Assembly: GCF_023746615.1 (NCBI RefSeq) | Contig: NZ_CP082276.1 | Span: forward strand, 1,364,001 to 1,428,000 | Reading direction: 5' to 3' | DNA: 64,000 nt | From: Grimontia kaedaensis | GTDB taxonomy: Bacteria; Pseudomonadota; Gammaproteobacteria; Enterobacterales; Vibrionaceae | Part shown: positions 39,501-54,500 of the stretch, piece after piece | How positions within the stretch are numbered: position 1 is the stretch's first letter | Layout: each line of letters starts with the position of its first letter | The notes under the pieces: generated by a model | Databases searched by the model: none | What the model was told of the DNA's origin: nothing | The model's input: the letters and a program-made list of their open reading frames with translations, nothing else | Position numbers and translations under genes: made by a program

Positions 39501-42500
39501 CAAAAAGTGCGATTTTCAGACTTATGCGCCTTACCTTTTGTTTACGACACCAATAACAACGGCACTATTGATGGCGCAGACAACAATCTAGAAGGGAATG
39601 GTTGCTTTACCCAGATGGTCAACCATACGGGCGTTTTGAGCAGTGCCATTGGCTCTTTTGACATCACAGTTAATGACGTTAACGATGCTCCAACGATAAG
39701 TGCACCCTTGCTTTACGGCAACGGCAGTGCGGGAAATCCATTTACTGAGTTGGCTGGTGCGAGCAGTGTTGGTACCAGCGGTGTTGGCGCCGCTGGGGTT
39801 TATCACTTTGATCTAAATGGTCAGGCTTTTTCAACATTTGTCGACCAAAATGGTTACGCCCAAGTCGCCTTGGATTTTGGAAACGGGGTGGGTGCATTAC
39901 CGAAGTCTGACAGCCTGACAAATAACACACGAGGATTACTCACAGACCAGACTCTGGCTCAGCTTTCTGATACCACGCGAGTAAGAATATCATCCTCAGA
40001 CGGCACGCTTGACGCCACAACCACCAATGCCTCCATCATACAGCGTGTTCTAGACTCAGAGCCCCTTCATAGGGGAGTTGATGATAATGCAATCAATGAT
40101 GAGTGGACAGGGACTGGTGCCGAAGCACTGACTAATGATGCGACATGCCCATTAGCCTATACTGATACCCTCAGCTATACCGTTGCACAACTATGTGGGC
40201 AGACCGAGGGTATTTCGTGGATACCCGGAAACTCGGAACAGAAAATAAAATATTCCGCAGGCGAGATTGCTGTTGGTGAATCACTCACCATATGGGTGAG
40301 CGCTAACATGACCTTAGAGGTCCAAGAGGGTGACGCTCTCAGCTTTACTCCGACTGCTAGTGACCCAGATGCAGGCGATACCCTGACATTCAGTGTTTCA
40401 GGCGATCTGACAACGGTTGCCGATATGGCGGGGCAAGATTTAACACTCAATATTGGTGGTGCGTGGGGGCTAGGGCTCGCGGCATCGGCAAAATTTCCAG
40501 TAGACTTATCCTCAGGCGATGAGATTTGGGTGATTGGATCAGACAACGTTTTTACTAAAGCCGTTAAGCTTGAAGTGACTCAAGTAAACAATGATATCGT
40601 TTTCAGACAGACAGACGCAGGGTACGTCACTAATGCCAATTATGTTGCAGGACAAGAGTTTGATACGTTAACAGGATTTACGTCGGTCCCCACAGCTACC
40701 ACCAGCTCTGAAGATGGCTATGGCGCTCACACGTTCGCTCTGAATGGCACAGCGCTAACTGACCCTAATGTGTATGTCACGGCAAACGCATCAGGCTTAG
40801 TATCCTACAAGACCTCAATCAATGGCATCATCCCCGATTGGATGTTCTTTGATGGCTCCACCGGTGAACTTTTTGGCACGCCGCTGCATGATGATGTAGG
40901 TACCTATAACAATATCCAGATCACAGTCACAGACGACGGAGATGGAGCTTTGAGTAGTTCGTTAGCGCCGTTAGATATAACCGTTACCGACATCAATAAT
41001 GCCCCAACGACTTCCCAAGACTATGAGGTGATCGCAGACAGCTACATTCGAAATGGGGGCTATGCAAACAGCAACTACGGAGATTATACCTACATTGTTG
41101 TCAAGGAAGATGGTAATGGGGGCTACAACCGGAAAGGTTTTTATCGTTTTCAGTCTATCGACCCACTCGATACCGGTTTGGAGCAATCTGTTGAATTCAG
41201 AACGTCTTTAAAATCGGGGGACCCAACCTCACAAACCTTCTACTTGTACCCAACCACCGACAATACATGGACAGAAATGGGGGTTACATGGAATAACCAA
41301 CCTGCAATCGGTTCACTGCTCGGATCGAACAATATTCCCGGCCAAACATTAAGTATCGATATCAGCCAACACGTGATTGATAACCCAGGCGCGACGCTAT
41401 CATTCAGATTACAAGGTACAAGTGCCTTGTATTACCCTTTCGTCTCTAGAGAATACGTTCCCTTTTGGGAAATCCGCTCCACACTCAGAGTGACTCGTAA
41501 TTATGCGGATATCAGCATCAACCAAAACGATGCCGCAAATATTGTATTGTCCGACCAAATATTTCATGACTTAGATGGCGATGCTTTGACACTCAGTGTG
41601 ACCGGGCTGCCAGCCGGGCTCACATTTAGCAGTAATACTATATCTGGCAATACATTGGTGGTCGGCGACCACACTGTTACGGTGACTGCTACCGACCCAA
41701 GTGGTGCACAGGTGAGTACAAGTTTCACCTTAACAGTAGTCGATGTTAACTTAGCGCCAGCATTGGGTATGCCTGACTTTGCTGGTACTGGCACATCGAG
41801 TGATCCCTTTACTGAGCTGGCTGGAACTTTGAGCGTGGCCACCTCGGGTGAATATTATTTTGATATTGGAGGGCACAATTTTTCAACGTACGTGGATGAT
41901 CAAGGCTACGTCATGGTTGCCAATGACTTTGGCGGCGGTAACAGTAGCTTAACACAGAGTAATACACTCACTGCTGCCAATCGCGGTTTGTTATCGACAG
42001 CAGCACTCGGACAGCTCACAGACGCACATAAAGCGCGTATTTCAGCAACAGACGGCTCAATTGATGCCACATCAACCGATGCCACCATTCTTTCCAGGAT
42101 TAGGTCGGCCATTACACTCCACCAAGGGCAATCAGATAACGCAATCAATGAGACGTGGGTGGGTACAAATGCTGCTGTGTTGAGGATGGACGGACAATGT
42201 ACCACAACTCACGGGACATCATTGACACATAACATTGTTCACACCTGTGGAAATGGTGGGGGAACCCACTGGATACCTGCATCAGGATTTCAACGTGTCC
42301 CGCCTACAATCGATAGTACTGATGCGTTGCGGTTGTGGGTAACTGCATACAAAGTATTCACAGTTAACGATGGAAACCTGTTTAGTCTTACACTCAATGC
42401 ATCGGATATCGATACAAGCGATACGTTGACTTTCAGCATGTCGGGGGCCCCTTCCTGGTTGGGCATCAATGCAACTACCGGCGAGCTCTATGGGACACCC

Positions 42501-45500
42501 GCTGACAGTGATGCTGGTACCTATAACGATATTATTATTACAGTGACGGACAACGGCACACCCAACCTCAGTAGTTCCTTACAGCCCTTCGCAATTCAAG
42601 TCAACGATATCAACAATACCCCGACGATTTCAGGGACACCAAGCACCACTGTCGACGAGGGCTCTGCCTACAGCTTTTCTCCTACTGTGAGTGACCCAGA
42701 TGCAGGCGACACCTTGACGTTCAGCATTTCAGGCGATCTGACAACGGTTGCCGATATGGCGGGGCAAGATTTAACACTCAATATTGGTGGTGCGTGGGGG
42801 CTAGATCTTGCCGCGGCAGTGACATTTCCAGAAGGTTTCGCATCAGGCGATCAGATTTGGGTAGTAGGGGCAGATACCAACTTCGCTAAAGCCGTCAAGC
42901 TCGAAGTCACTCAAGTTAACAACGATATAGTGTTCAAACAGACAGGCTCAGGGTTCGTCGCTACTGCTGATTATGTGGCAGGTCAGGAGTTTGACACGTT
43001 AACAGGATTTACGTCGGTCCCCACAGCTACTACCAGTTCTGAAGATGGCTATGGCGCTCACACGTTCGCCCTGAATGGCACAGCGCTAACTGACCCCAAT
43101 GTGTATGTCACGGCAAACGCATCAGGCTTAGTATCTTACAAGACTTCAATCAATGGCATCATCCCCGATTGGATGTTCTTTGATGCGTCCAACGGTGAAC
43201 TTTTTGGCACACCACTGCATGATGATGTAGGCATTCACACAAACATTCAAATCACAGTCACAGACGACGGAGCTGGCTCACTGAGCAGTTCGCTGACGCC
43301 ATTTGATATAACGGTTACCGACATTAACAATGCCCCCACGACTTCCCAAGACTATGAGGTGATAGACGATACATACATCCAGGGTGGTGGGGCCTCTAAC
43401 ACTAACTTTGGTAGTGAAACCGAGATCATAGTGAAATCAGGCAGTAACACAGCTTGGCAGCGTAAAGCCTTTTACCGCTTTGAGGCGATTGAAGCGCTGG
43501 AAGCTGGCGTAACGCAGTCGGTGACGTTTCTGACTTCACTAAAAGAAGCTAATGCTGCATCAGCCTCAGAGTCGTTCCGCACCTATTCACTGGACGACGC
43601 TGTGGCTTGGACAGAAGAGAACTTGACTTGGGCTAATCGCCCGGTCTCTACAGGGGAGCTGGGACGGAGCCCTGTCCCAGACAAGCAATACAGCATTGAT
43701 GTTAGTCAATATGCAATCGATAATCCAAGTACCCCATTGACCTTCTTACTACAAGTAGCAAGTAATAACCTTTACAAGCTAGTGAGCAAAGAGTTTGTAC
43801 CAGCGAGGGGAGATCGCACCTACCTCTCGGTAGCTCGAAGTTACGTTGATGTGAGCATCAACCAAAACGATGCCGCGAATATTGTGTTACCCAACCAAGT
43901 ATTTCATGACTTAGACGGCGATGCTTTGACACTCAGTGTGACCGGTCTGCCAGCCGGGCTCACATATAGCAGTGACACTATATCTGGCAATACATTGGTG
44001 GTCGGCGACCATACCGTTACGGTGACTGCCACCGACCCAAGTGGTGAGCAGGTGAGTACCAGCTTCGTCCTAACGGTGGTTGATATAAATTTGACACCCA
44101 CTATTTCGGGCACGCCTGACACAACGATTACTGAAGGCAGTACCTACAGTTTTACGCCCACAGCGAACGATTTAGACAGCAGCGATACCTTGACTTTTAG
44201 CGTGTCGAACGCGCCAAGTTGGTCGAGCTTTAACACAGCGACCGGTGAGCTCTCTGGTACGCCACTCGACGCAGATGTGGGTACGACGAACAACATCGTA
44301 ATAACAGTGACCGATGATGGTGCAGGAACGCTGAGCGCCTCTTTGCCCGCGTTTAACCTCACCGTCACGGATATCAATAATGCACCGGGGATCAGTGTGC
44401 CAGTGTCGGCGGGAAGCGGTACGGTCGGTGATCCCTTTACCGAGCTTGTCGGCGTGATGAGTGTGACCGCTGCGGGACAGTACGAATTCAACCTCGGTGG
44501 TCAAAGCTTCACCACGTACGTGGACGCGGGCGGCTATACTCTGGTCGCTAATGACTTTGGTAACGGCACAGGCGATTTGCCACAAGGCAACACACTGACG
44601 ACAGGCTCTCGTGGGCTGTTGAGTACACCAGTGCTCAACGCATTAACCGATACGAATCGTGTGCGGGTGTCAACCACAGATGGCTTCCTTGATGCAACGA
44701 CCACCAACACCACAATTGTTGACCGAGTGACCTCTGCAAAGACACTACACCGTGGCTTGCAAGATAACACGATTAACGATGATTGGGTGGGAACCAACGC
44801 CTTAGTACTCACCACAGATGCACCTCTAAACACTCAATATAGTCATGATTTAGCACGTAATGTTATTCATACACCGGGCGATCCTAATGCCATGGCATGG
44901 GTACCCAGTATAGGCGTTCAAAGGGCGCAACCGGGCAGTGTTCAGTTGGCCGATGACAAAGCCATTCAATTGTGGGTTAGTGGATATAAAGTGTTCAGTG
45001 TTGATGAGGGCAGCCCATTTACGCTAACAGCTTCCGCAGTCGACGCTGACCAAGCGGACACGCTAACGTTTAGCATCGCTAACGCCCCCAGTTGGACCAC
45101 GTTTGATAGCGCGACAGGAGAACTCTCTGGCACACCCGCTGAAAGTGATGTGGGCACGTACGAAAATATTATTATTACCGCCACAGATAATGGCACGCCA
45201 AGCCTTAGCAGTTCACTACTGCCCTTTGCAATACAAGTTAATGATATCAACTATGCGCCTGTCATTTCAGGCACGCCGAGTACCACCGTCGCCGAAGGCG
45301 CAGCCTACAGCTTTACGCCCACAGCCAGTGATAATGATGCTGGTGATACCCTCATTTACAGCATTACCAACAAACCAGACTGGGTAGTTTTTAATACTCA
45401 AACAGGAGAGATGACAGGCAGCCCTCTCGACCAAGATGTGGGCATTCATAACGATATTACCATCACAGTAACCGATGATGGCAGCCCGGCATTAAGCTCA

Positions 45501-48500
45501 GCGCTTGGTCCTTTTTCCATATCCGTGACTGATACCAACAATGCACCGACATTAATTCAGGATTATGCGGTTGCAGCCGACAGTTATATCCGAGAAGGAT
45601 TTCCTGACACTAACTTTGGTACCGAAGAAGAAGTGGCGATGAGAATGGCGGGCGCTCCCTACCGACGAGATGGGGTATATCAATTTCCTGTTATCGACCC
45701 CCTAGAGAGTGGTGTCACGCAGAATGTCAGTTTTATTACCGAATTAAAAACCCCAAGTGCTGCCGCTGAGTTCCTTGATTTTAGGCTCTACCCTATCGCA
45801 AGTAGCTGGACAGAAACGGGGATCACTTGGAATACACTCCCAACACCAGGTGCACTCATTGGCACAGAGCGGATCCCTCCAGGAGAAGTGCTTGATTTTG
45901 ACGTTACCCAGCATGTAACCGATAACCCCGCTAACCCGTTGGCTTTCACTGTGCAAGCAAGCAACAATACCTTCTTCTCGTTTATCTCGCGTGAATACAA
46001 ACGTGGCACAGTAATGCGGGTGACACGTCGCTATGCGGATGTGAGCATTAATCAAAACGATTCGGTCAACTTAGGCTTGTCAGATCAGGTCTTTACCGAC
46101 CCAGACGGCGATACACTGACGCTTAGTGTCACCGGGTTGCCTACCGGGCTCGCATTTAGCGGTAATACTATATCTGGCAATACACTGGTGCTCGGTGACC
46201 ACACCATCACGGTGACTGCCACTGACCCCAGTGGTGCTCAAGTGAGTACAAGTTTCACCTTAACAGTAACGGATGTAAACTTAGCGCCAACCATTTCAGG
46301 CACTCCCGGTACAACCATCGCCGAAGGCAGTAACTACAGTTTTACACCCACAGCTAACGATTTAGACGGCAGCGATACCTTAACTTTTAGTGTGTCGAAT
46401 GCGCCAAGTTGGTCCAACTTTAACACTGCGACCGGTGAGCTCTCTGGTACGCCACTCGACGCAGATGTGGGCACGACGAACAACATAGTGATAACGGTGA
46501 CCGATGATGGTGCAGGAACGCTGAGCGCCTCTTTGCCCGCGTTTAACCTCTCTGTCACAGACATCAATAACGCGCCAACTATCAGTGGTTCGCCTTCAAC
46601 AACGATAGCCGAAGGGAGTGCGTATAGCTTTACACCCTCGGCCAATGACATTGACGCCTCTGACACACTGACCTTCAGTGTGACGGGTGCTCCAAGCTGG
46701 TTGAACATTAACCCTACAACGGGCGAGCTATCCGGTACACCGGCTGATGCAGATGTTGGAACAACAAATAATATTGTTGTGACAGTGACAGACGATGGCG
46801 CAGGCACACTGAATGCGTCACTACCGGCGTTCAATTTAACGGTCACTAATATTAATAACGCTCCCACCATTTCTGGCACCCCTGCGACAACGGTGGCTGA
46901 AGGCAGTGCCTATAGCTTTACTCCCACAAGTAGTGATGTCGATTTATCAGACACTCTAACTTTCACTGTGTTGAATAAACCTAGCTGGTTGAATATTAAC
47001 TCAGCAACGGGCGAGCTCTCCGGCACACCAGCCGATGCGGATGTAGGTATCCATACGGGTATTGAGATCACAGTGACAGATGATGGTGCAGGGACATTAA
47101 GCGCCTCTTTGCCCGCGTTTAACATCACGGTCACTGATATCAACAACGCGCCAGTCATTAGCGGCACCCCCGCCACTTCAGTGGCGGAGGGTAGTCTATA
47201 TTCCTTTACCCCCACGGCCAGCGATGCAGATTCATCAAACACTCTCACCTTCACTGTGGCAAATTCGCCCGGCTGGCTGAGCATTGATTCAGTCACTGGC
47301 GAGCTATCAGGCACCCCAGCGGATGCTGACGTTGCTACTTATACCGGCATTGCAGTAACCGTCACGGATAATGGTACAGGTGCCTTAAGCGCTACCCTGC
47401 CAATCTTTAGCATCACAGTCACCGACATCAACAACGCACCGGTGATTTCGGGTACTCCAGCCACGTCAGTCAATGAAGGAAACAGCTACACCTTTACACC
47501 GACAGCCAGTGACATTGATGCGGCCGATACCTTGACGTTCTCCATTACCAACAAGCCGACCTGGGCCACCTTTGACAGTGTCACCGGTACCTTGTCGGGC
47601 ACTGTAACCAACGCAGACGTAGGCACTACATCCGGCATACAAATCACCGTGACCGATGACGGTCTGGGATTGCTCAATGCCACCTTACCGGCGTTCTCTA
47701 TCTCTGTGGTTGACGTTAATAACGCGCCAACCATCTCAGGCTCACCACTGACCACTGTCGCTGAAGGTAGCTCTTATTCGTTCACGCCAACCACAACTGA
47801 CTTGGATGGCGATACTCTGACGTTCAGCATTGTTAATCAGCCCGCCTGGGCAAACTTTAATGCGGCAACTGGGGAGCTGAGCGGGACTCCGGTAAATGCA
47901 GATGTCGGTACTGTCAGCGGGATTCAAATTACGGTCACTGACAGCGGAGCAGGGTCACTGAGCGCTACCCTGCCAGCGTTTGACCTTACCGTGACTGACA
48001 TCAATAATCCGCCAACGATAACTGGTATACCCACAACCTCGGTCAATGAGGGCAGCGCATATAGCTTTACCCCTTCAGCGAATGACCTCGATGGCGATAC
48101 CCTAACATTCAGCCTCACCAACAAGCCGGACTGGCTGACCTTTGATACCAGTACCGGCACCCTATCCGGCACGCCAGCGCACGCCGATGTCGGTACCATC
48201 ACTGGTTTGCAACTATCCGTCAAAGACAACGGTGACGGCGAGCTCAGTGCTGCACTGGCTACCTTTAATATCACGGTGGTCGATATCAACAATGCGCCGA
48301 CTATTGCAGGGACACCTTCAACCACCGCAGCAGAGGGCAGTCAATACAGCTTCACGCCAGTCGCTAACGATTTGGACAGTGACACTTTGACGTTCAGCAT
48401 CGTCAACCTGCCCAGCTGGGCCAGCTTCAATACGACGACTGGTGAGCTCAGCGGTACCCCAGGCAATGCCGATGTCGGCACCACTACCGGCATTGCGATC

Positions 48501-51500
48501 ACCGTAACTGATGACGGTGCCGGGACGCTCAGTGCCTCACTGGCGGCCTTTGACCTGACCGTCTCTGACATTAATAATCCGCCGCTCATCACTGGTACAC
48601 CAACAACATCGGTGAATGAAGGTGATAACTATAGCTTTACCCCTTCGGCCAGTGATCTTGATGGCGATACCTTGACATTCAGCATCACTAACAAGCCTGA
48701 TTGGCTGAGCTTCGACCCCACCACCGGGGCGATCAGCGGCACACCCACGCATAGTGATGTAGGGATTGCAGCGAGTCTCCAAATCTCTGTCAAGGACAAT
48801 GGTTCTGGGGAGCTTAGCGCGGCATTGCCTACCTTTAATATCACTGTGGTCGATATCAATAACGCCCCCACGATTGCAGGGACACCACCCACCAGCGTAG
48901 ATGAAGGCAGCACTTATAGTTTCACCCCCGTTACTGCCGATCTGGATTCAGATACCCTAACATTCAACATTGTTAATCAACCCGGCTGGGCAAGTTTTAA
49001 CGCGGCGACTGGCGAGCTCAGCGGTATACCGGGCAACAGCGATGTTGGAACCACATCAGGCATTGTTATCACAGTAACGGATGATGGAACAGGCACCCTC
49101 AGTGCTAGTTTACCTGCGTTTGATCTCACTGTTTCGGATATCAACAATCCGCCTATTATCAGTGGAACGCCAGCCACGTCAGTCAATGAAGGTGACAGCT
49201 ATAGCTTTACCCCGACGGCGAGCGATCTGGATGGTGACTCCCTCATATTCAGTGTCATCAATAAGCCTGATTGGCTAAGCTTTGACACCAACACCGGGGC
49301 ACTGACCGGCACGCCCGCGGATAGTCACGTAGGGCTGGCCACGGGCATTCAAATCTCTGTCAAGGACAATGGTGCGGGTGAGCTGAGTGCATCTCTCGCG
49401 ACGTTCAACATTACCGTCGTTGACATTAACAATGCCCCGGTACTCTCAGGCACTCCAGCAACTACCGTCGAGGAAGGTAGCCTATACCGCTTTACGCCTG
49501 TGACCACAGATCTGGATGGTGACACCCTAACATTCAGCATTACCAACAAACCAAGCTGGGCAAGTTTTGACACGGCCACCGGCGAGCTGAGTGGCACGCC
49601 CGCTGACGCGGATGTTGGCACCACCAGCGGGATCCTTATCTCCGTCATCGATGACGGAGCTGGAACCCTGAGTGCCACGCTGCCAAGCTTCAATATCACT
49701 GTCTCCGACATCAACAACCCACCGACCATCAGTGGCACTCCCGTGACATCGGTGAATGAGGGAGACAGCTACAGTTTCATCCCCGCCGTTGCCGATCTCG
49801 ATGGGGACACACTGACCTTCAGTGTGATAAATAAACCGAACTGGCTTACCCTCAACACCAGTACCGGTGAGTTGTCCGGCACGCCGCTGGATGCAGATGT
49901 AGGAATAAGTGCGGGCATTCAGATTGTCGTGACGGACGACGGCGTGGGGAGCTTAAGTGCGCAGCTTGCACCTTTCAGCCTGACCGTAGTTGATACCAAT
50001 ACAACACCAATCCTGTCAGGTACGCCCACGACCAGCGTCAATGAGGGGACACCCTACAGCTTCATACCGACCGCTACGGATGGGGACACTGACACCCTGA
50101 CATTCAGCATTGTCAATCAACCCAGCTGGCTGACCTTTGATTCAGCAACCGGTGAATTAAGCGGTACCCCCCTTCATGCCGACGTGGGCACCACATCTGG
50201 CATTACGATTACTGTGACGGATGATGGTATCGGCACTTTGAGTGCTACGTTGACACCTTTCAGCATCACGGTGAACGACATCAATAATCCACCGGTCATC
50301 ACCGGCGTCCCAGCCGTTAGCATTGCAGAAGGTAACAGCTACAGTTTTACCCCTTCCGCCAGTGATCTCGATGGCGATACCCTGACCTTCAGCATCGCCA
50401 ACTTACCGGGTTGGATGAGCTTCGATAACACCTCAGGGGCCTTGACCGGGACACCGCTCAATGCCGATGTTGGCACGTACGCTAACATTCAGATTTCGGT
50501 CACGGACAATGGCACAGGCGCCCTCAGTGACGCCCTGCCTGCCTTCACGCTGACCGTAACCGACGTGAATAATGCACCTAAGATCACGGGTAACCCCGCT
50601 AATACCGTTGACGAAGGGACAAACTACACATTTACCCCCACTATCGATGAACTGGACGGCGATAATGTCATCTTCAGCATTATTAACCAGCCTGCGTGGA
50701 TGACCTTTGATACTGTCACCGGTCAGCTCAGTGGCACGCCTGCTCATGCCGATGTTGGGACCTATACAAACATTCAGATCACCGTGACAGAAACGACACC
50801 TCAAGGCCTGAGTGACACGTTGCCTGCCTTTGACATTATCGTAGTCGACGTTAACAACGCTCCATCCATTGCTGGCACCCCTGCGACTCAGGTGAATGAA
50901 GGGTCACCTTATGCCTTCTCACCCTCAGCATCAGATTTGGACGGTGATACGCTGACCTTTACCATCAACAACAAGCCAGTCTGGGCAAGTTTTAACAGTA
51001 CAACGGGGGCACTGAGTGGCACCCCACAAAACGGGGATGTCGGTATCACGACGGGTATTGAAATTCTGGTGACAGACAATGGCGCGGGTAATCTCAGCCA
51101 AGCGCTTCCCCTTTTCAACATCACAGTCAACGACATCAATAATCCCCCTGTGATTAACTACCCAACGCTCAATGGTAATGGAACGGCCTCTCTCCCATTC
51201 ACTACATTGCTCGGAGCCCGTCAGGTCAGCACAGACGGTATCTATCACTTCGATTTAAATGGGGAGACCTTCTCCAGCTACGTCGATGCACAGGGTTACG
51301 TTCTGGTGGCAATAGACTACGGTAATGGCAGCGGCAACTTGCCCCGCTCTGCCAGTCTGGATACGGCGGCACGCGGCCTGCTGAGCGCGCCGGTGCTGGC
51401 GGCTTTGTCCGAAGCCACAGAAATCCGTGTCTCTTCATCGGATAACACCTTAGATGCGGTCACGAACGATCAAAGTATGCTGGATAAATTACTGGCAGGA

Positions 51501-54500
51501 GAAACCTTGCACGCCGGTATTGATGACAACGTAGCCAATGACACCTGGACAGGCGCGAGCGCCGATGCCCTGACCGTGGACGCAACATGCATGTCCTCCA
51601 ATGGCAACTTGCTGGAGGAAAATGTGTTCGATGTGTGTGGTGCGAACAGCGGATCACAGTGGATACTGGGCACATCCGATACGCAACGTATAAGACAAAA
51701 TGCCGGCGATATTGCAGACAACGAGTATCTGGCACTTTGGGTACGTATGGATAACACCTTGGTGGTGAATGAAGGCGATCTGTTTAGCTTTACCCCAGCA
51801 GCCAGCGATCTTGATGCCGACGGTCTCACCTTCAGTGTTACTAACCCACCTTCCTGGGCCTCATTTGACGCTGCAACTGGTCAATTAAGTGGCACACCGG
51901 TTCATGCGGATGTTGGCACCTCGGCGAACATCACAATCACCGTCACGGATGATGGCACTGGTAGCCTGAGTGATACTCTGATGGCCTTCAGTGTCCAGGT
52001 AATGGATGTGAACAACGCCCCCGTCATCAGCGGGACACCGACGACGACTGTAAACGAGGGGCAGGCTTACAGCTTCACCCCAACAGCCTCGGATGATGAC
52101 GGTGATACCCTGACCTATAGTATTGCTAATAAGCCAAGCTGGGTAACCTTCGATCCGAATACGGGCAACCTCAGCGGGACCCCGGATAATGCCGATGTCG
52201 GTGTCACTACTGGTATACAAATCACCGTCACCGACGACGGGGATGGGCTTCTCGCTGATACCTTACCTGCTTTTAACCTCACCGTCGTCGATATCAACAA
52301 CGCGCCGTCTATTTCGGGTACCCCAGAAACAACAATCAACGAAGGGGGCTTCTACAGTTTCACCCCCACAACGGCAGATGCTGACGGTGATAGCCTTACT
52401 TTCAACATTACCAACCAACCTACATGGTTAAACTTTGATACCACGACAGGCGCACTGACTGGTTCACCAGCACATGCCGATGTCGGTACGGTCAATGCCA
52501 TTGAAATCACCGTGACCGATGACGGTGTCGGCGCGCTCAGTGCCACACTACCCACGTTTAACATCACAGTGAGTGATATCAACAATGCGCCATTGATCAC
52601 AGGAGCACCGCTGACCAGTGTTTTAGAGGGGGTAAGCTATACCTTCACGCCGACTACCAGTGATCTTGATAGTGACAACCTCAGCTTCAGCATTATCAAT
52701 CAGCCTGCTTGGGCGAGCTTTGATACCACCACCGGCGAGCTGTCAGGCATACCTCGCCATCAGGATGTGGGCATCACCACAGGTATTCAAATTATGGTGA
52801 CAGACGATGGTGCTGGTACACTCAGCAGTGCCCTGCCTCCATTCAGCCTTAGCGTGATAGATGTCAACAACGCGCCCACCATCACTGGCACACCCACGTC
52901 TTCGGTGTTGGAAGGTAACAGCTACTACTTCACTCCAACGGTGAGCGATGCTGACGGTGACGCGCTGAGCTTCTCGGTGACCAACAAACCCGCCTGGGCA
53001 ACATTTAATGCGGCCACCGGTGAACTGAGTGGTACGCCGCTTCATGCAGATGTTGGTACAACCTCTGGCATACAGATAACGGTCACAGACAATGGTGTGG
53101 GATCATTGAGTGCCGCGTTGGCGACCTTTGATCTTACGGTCATCGACGTAAACAACCCACCAGTGATTGGTGGCACGCCTTTAAACACTGTCAACGAAGG
53201 CAGCCCATACACCTTCACACCGACCGTGTCCGACCTTGACGGTGACACTGTAACTTTCAGTATCACTAATAAGCCAAGCTGGCTGAATTTTGATGCGTCT
53301 ACCGGCACACTCAGCGGTATACCAGCGCATAAGGATGTCGGTACCAGCGCTGGTATCCAACTGACGGCAACTGATGATGGCACAGGCACACTCAGCAGCA
53401 CGCTAACCACTTTCGCCATTACTGTGATTGATATCAATAATATTCCAACGATATCAGGCACACCTGGCACCTCAGTACTAGAGGGTAATGCCTACACGTT
53501 CACCCCTTCCACCTCTGATTTGGACGGAGATACGCTGTCATTTAGCATCTCCAACAAACCAGCCTGGGCAGCGTTCAATACCACCACGGGTTCCCTGACA
53601 GGCACACCCGTCCATGCTGATGTCGGCACTACGTCAGGGATCACGATCACCGTGACTGACAACTACAATGGTGCATCGGTCGCGGTGCTCGCACCGTTTG
53701 ATCTGACGGTGATTGATATCAACAATACCCCCATCATCTCCGGCACGCCGTCTACGGTTTTGGATGAAGGGAATAGCTATTACTTTGCCCCAACAGCCTC
53801 AGACCCAGATAGTGACACCCTGACCTTCAGCATCATCAATAAGCCAGCATGGGCGACCTTTGAAGCAGCGACTGGAGCCCTATATGGGATCCCTATGCAT
53901 GCCGATGTGGGGATTCACACGGGTATTCAGATCATTGTGACGGACAATGGCATCGGCACCCTCAGCGCCTCACTGGCCTCATTTAACATCACAGTCAATG
54001 ATGTGAATAATGCACCCAGTATTTCAGGAAGCCCACTGCCGACTGTTTCGGAGGGTAACGATTATAATTTCACTCCGATCAGCAGTGATCTGGACAACGA
54101 TGTGTTGACGTTCAGTGTTGTCAACCTCCCAAGCTGGGCCTCTTTCGACACTACAACGGGTAGACTGTTCGGTACCCCTTCACAAACGGATGCAGGCCTC
54201 TATGGCGGGATCGTCATCAGCGTAAGTGATGGCCTGCTGTCGAATGCTTTGCCGTCATTTGATATCAATGTGAAAGGTGTCAATACTCCGCCTATCGCCA
54301 ACGCCATGGCTATCACACTCAATGAAGATACGGCAGCTATCTTTGACGCTGACGTGGTGGACGCAGATAACGATGTGCTTACTCTTCAAGTCATAGAGGA
54401 GCCTATTAATGGGACGATTAGCGTCTCAGGTAGAGAATTTACGTATCAACCAGACGCAGAGTATTTTGGTAATGACACTTTCCGTTTTGTCGTCACAGAC

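Noticed and set aside
46285..54290. Several separate genes instead of one giant gene
   Set aside because: One uninterrupted frame runs through all repeats, with no internal terminators or ribosome sites between units; minus-strand frames within it are shadows.
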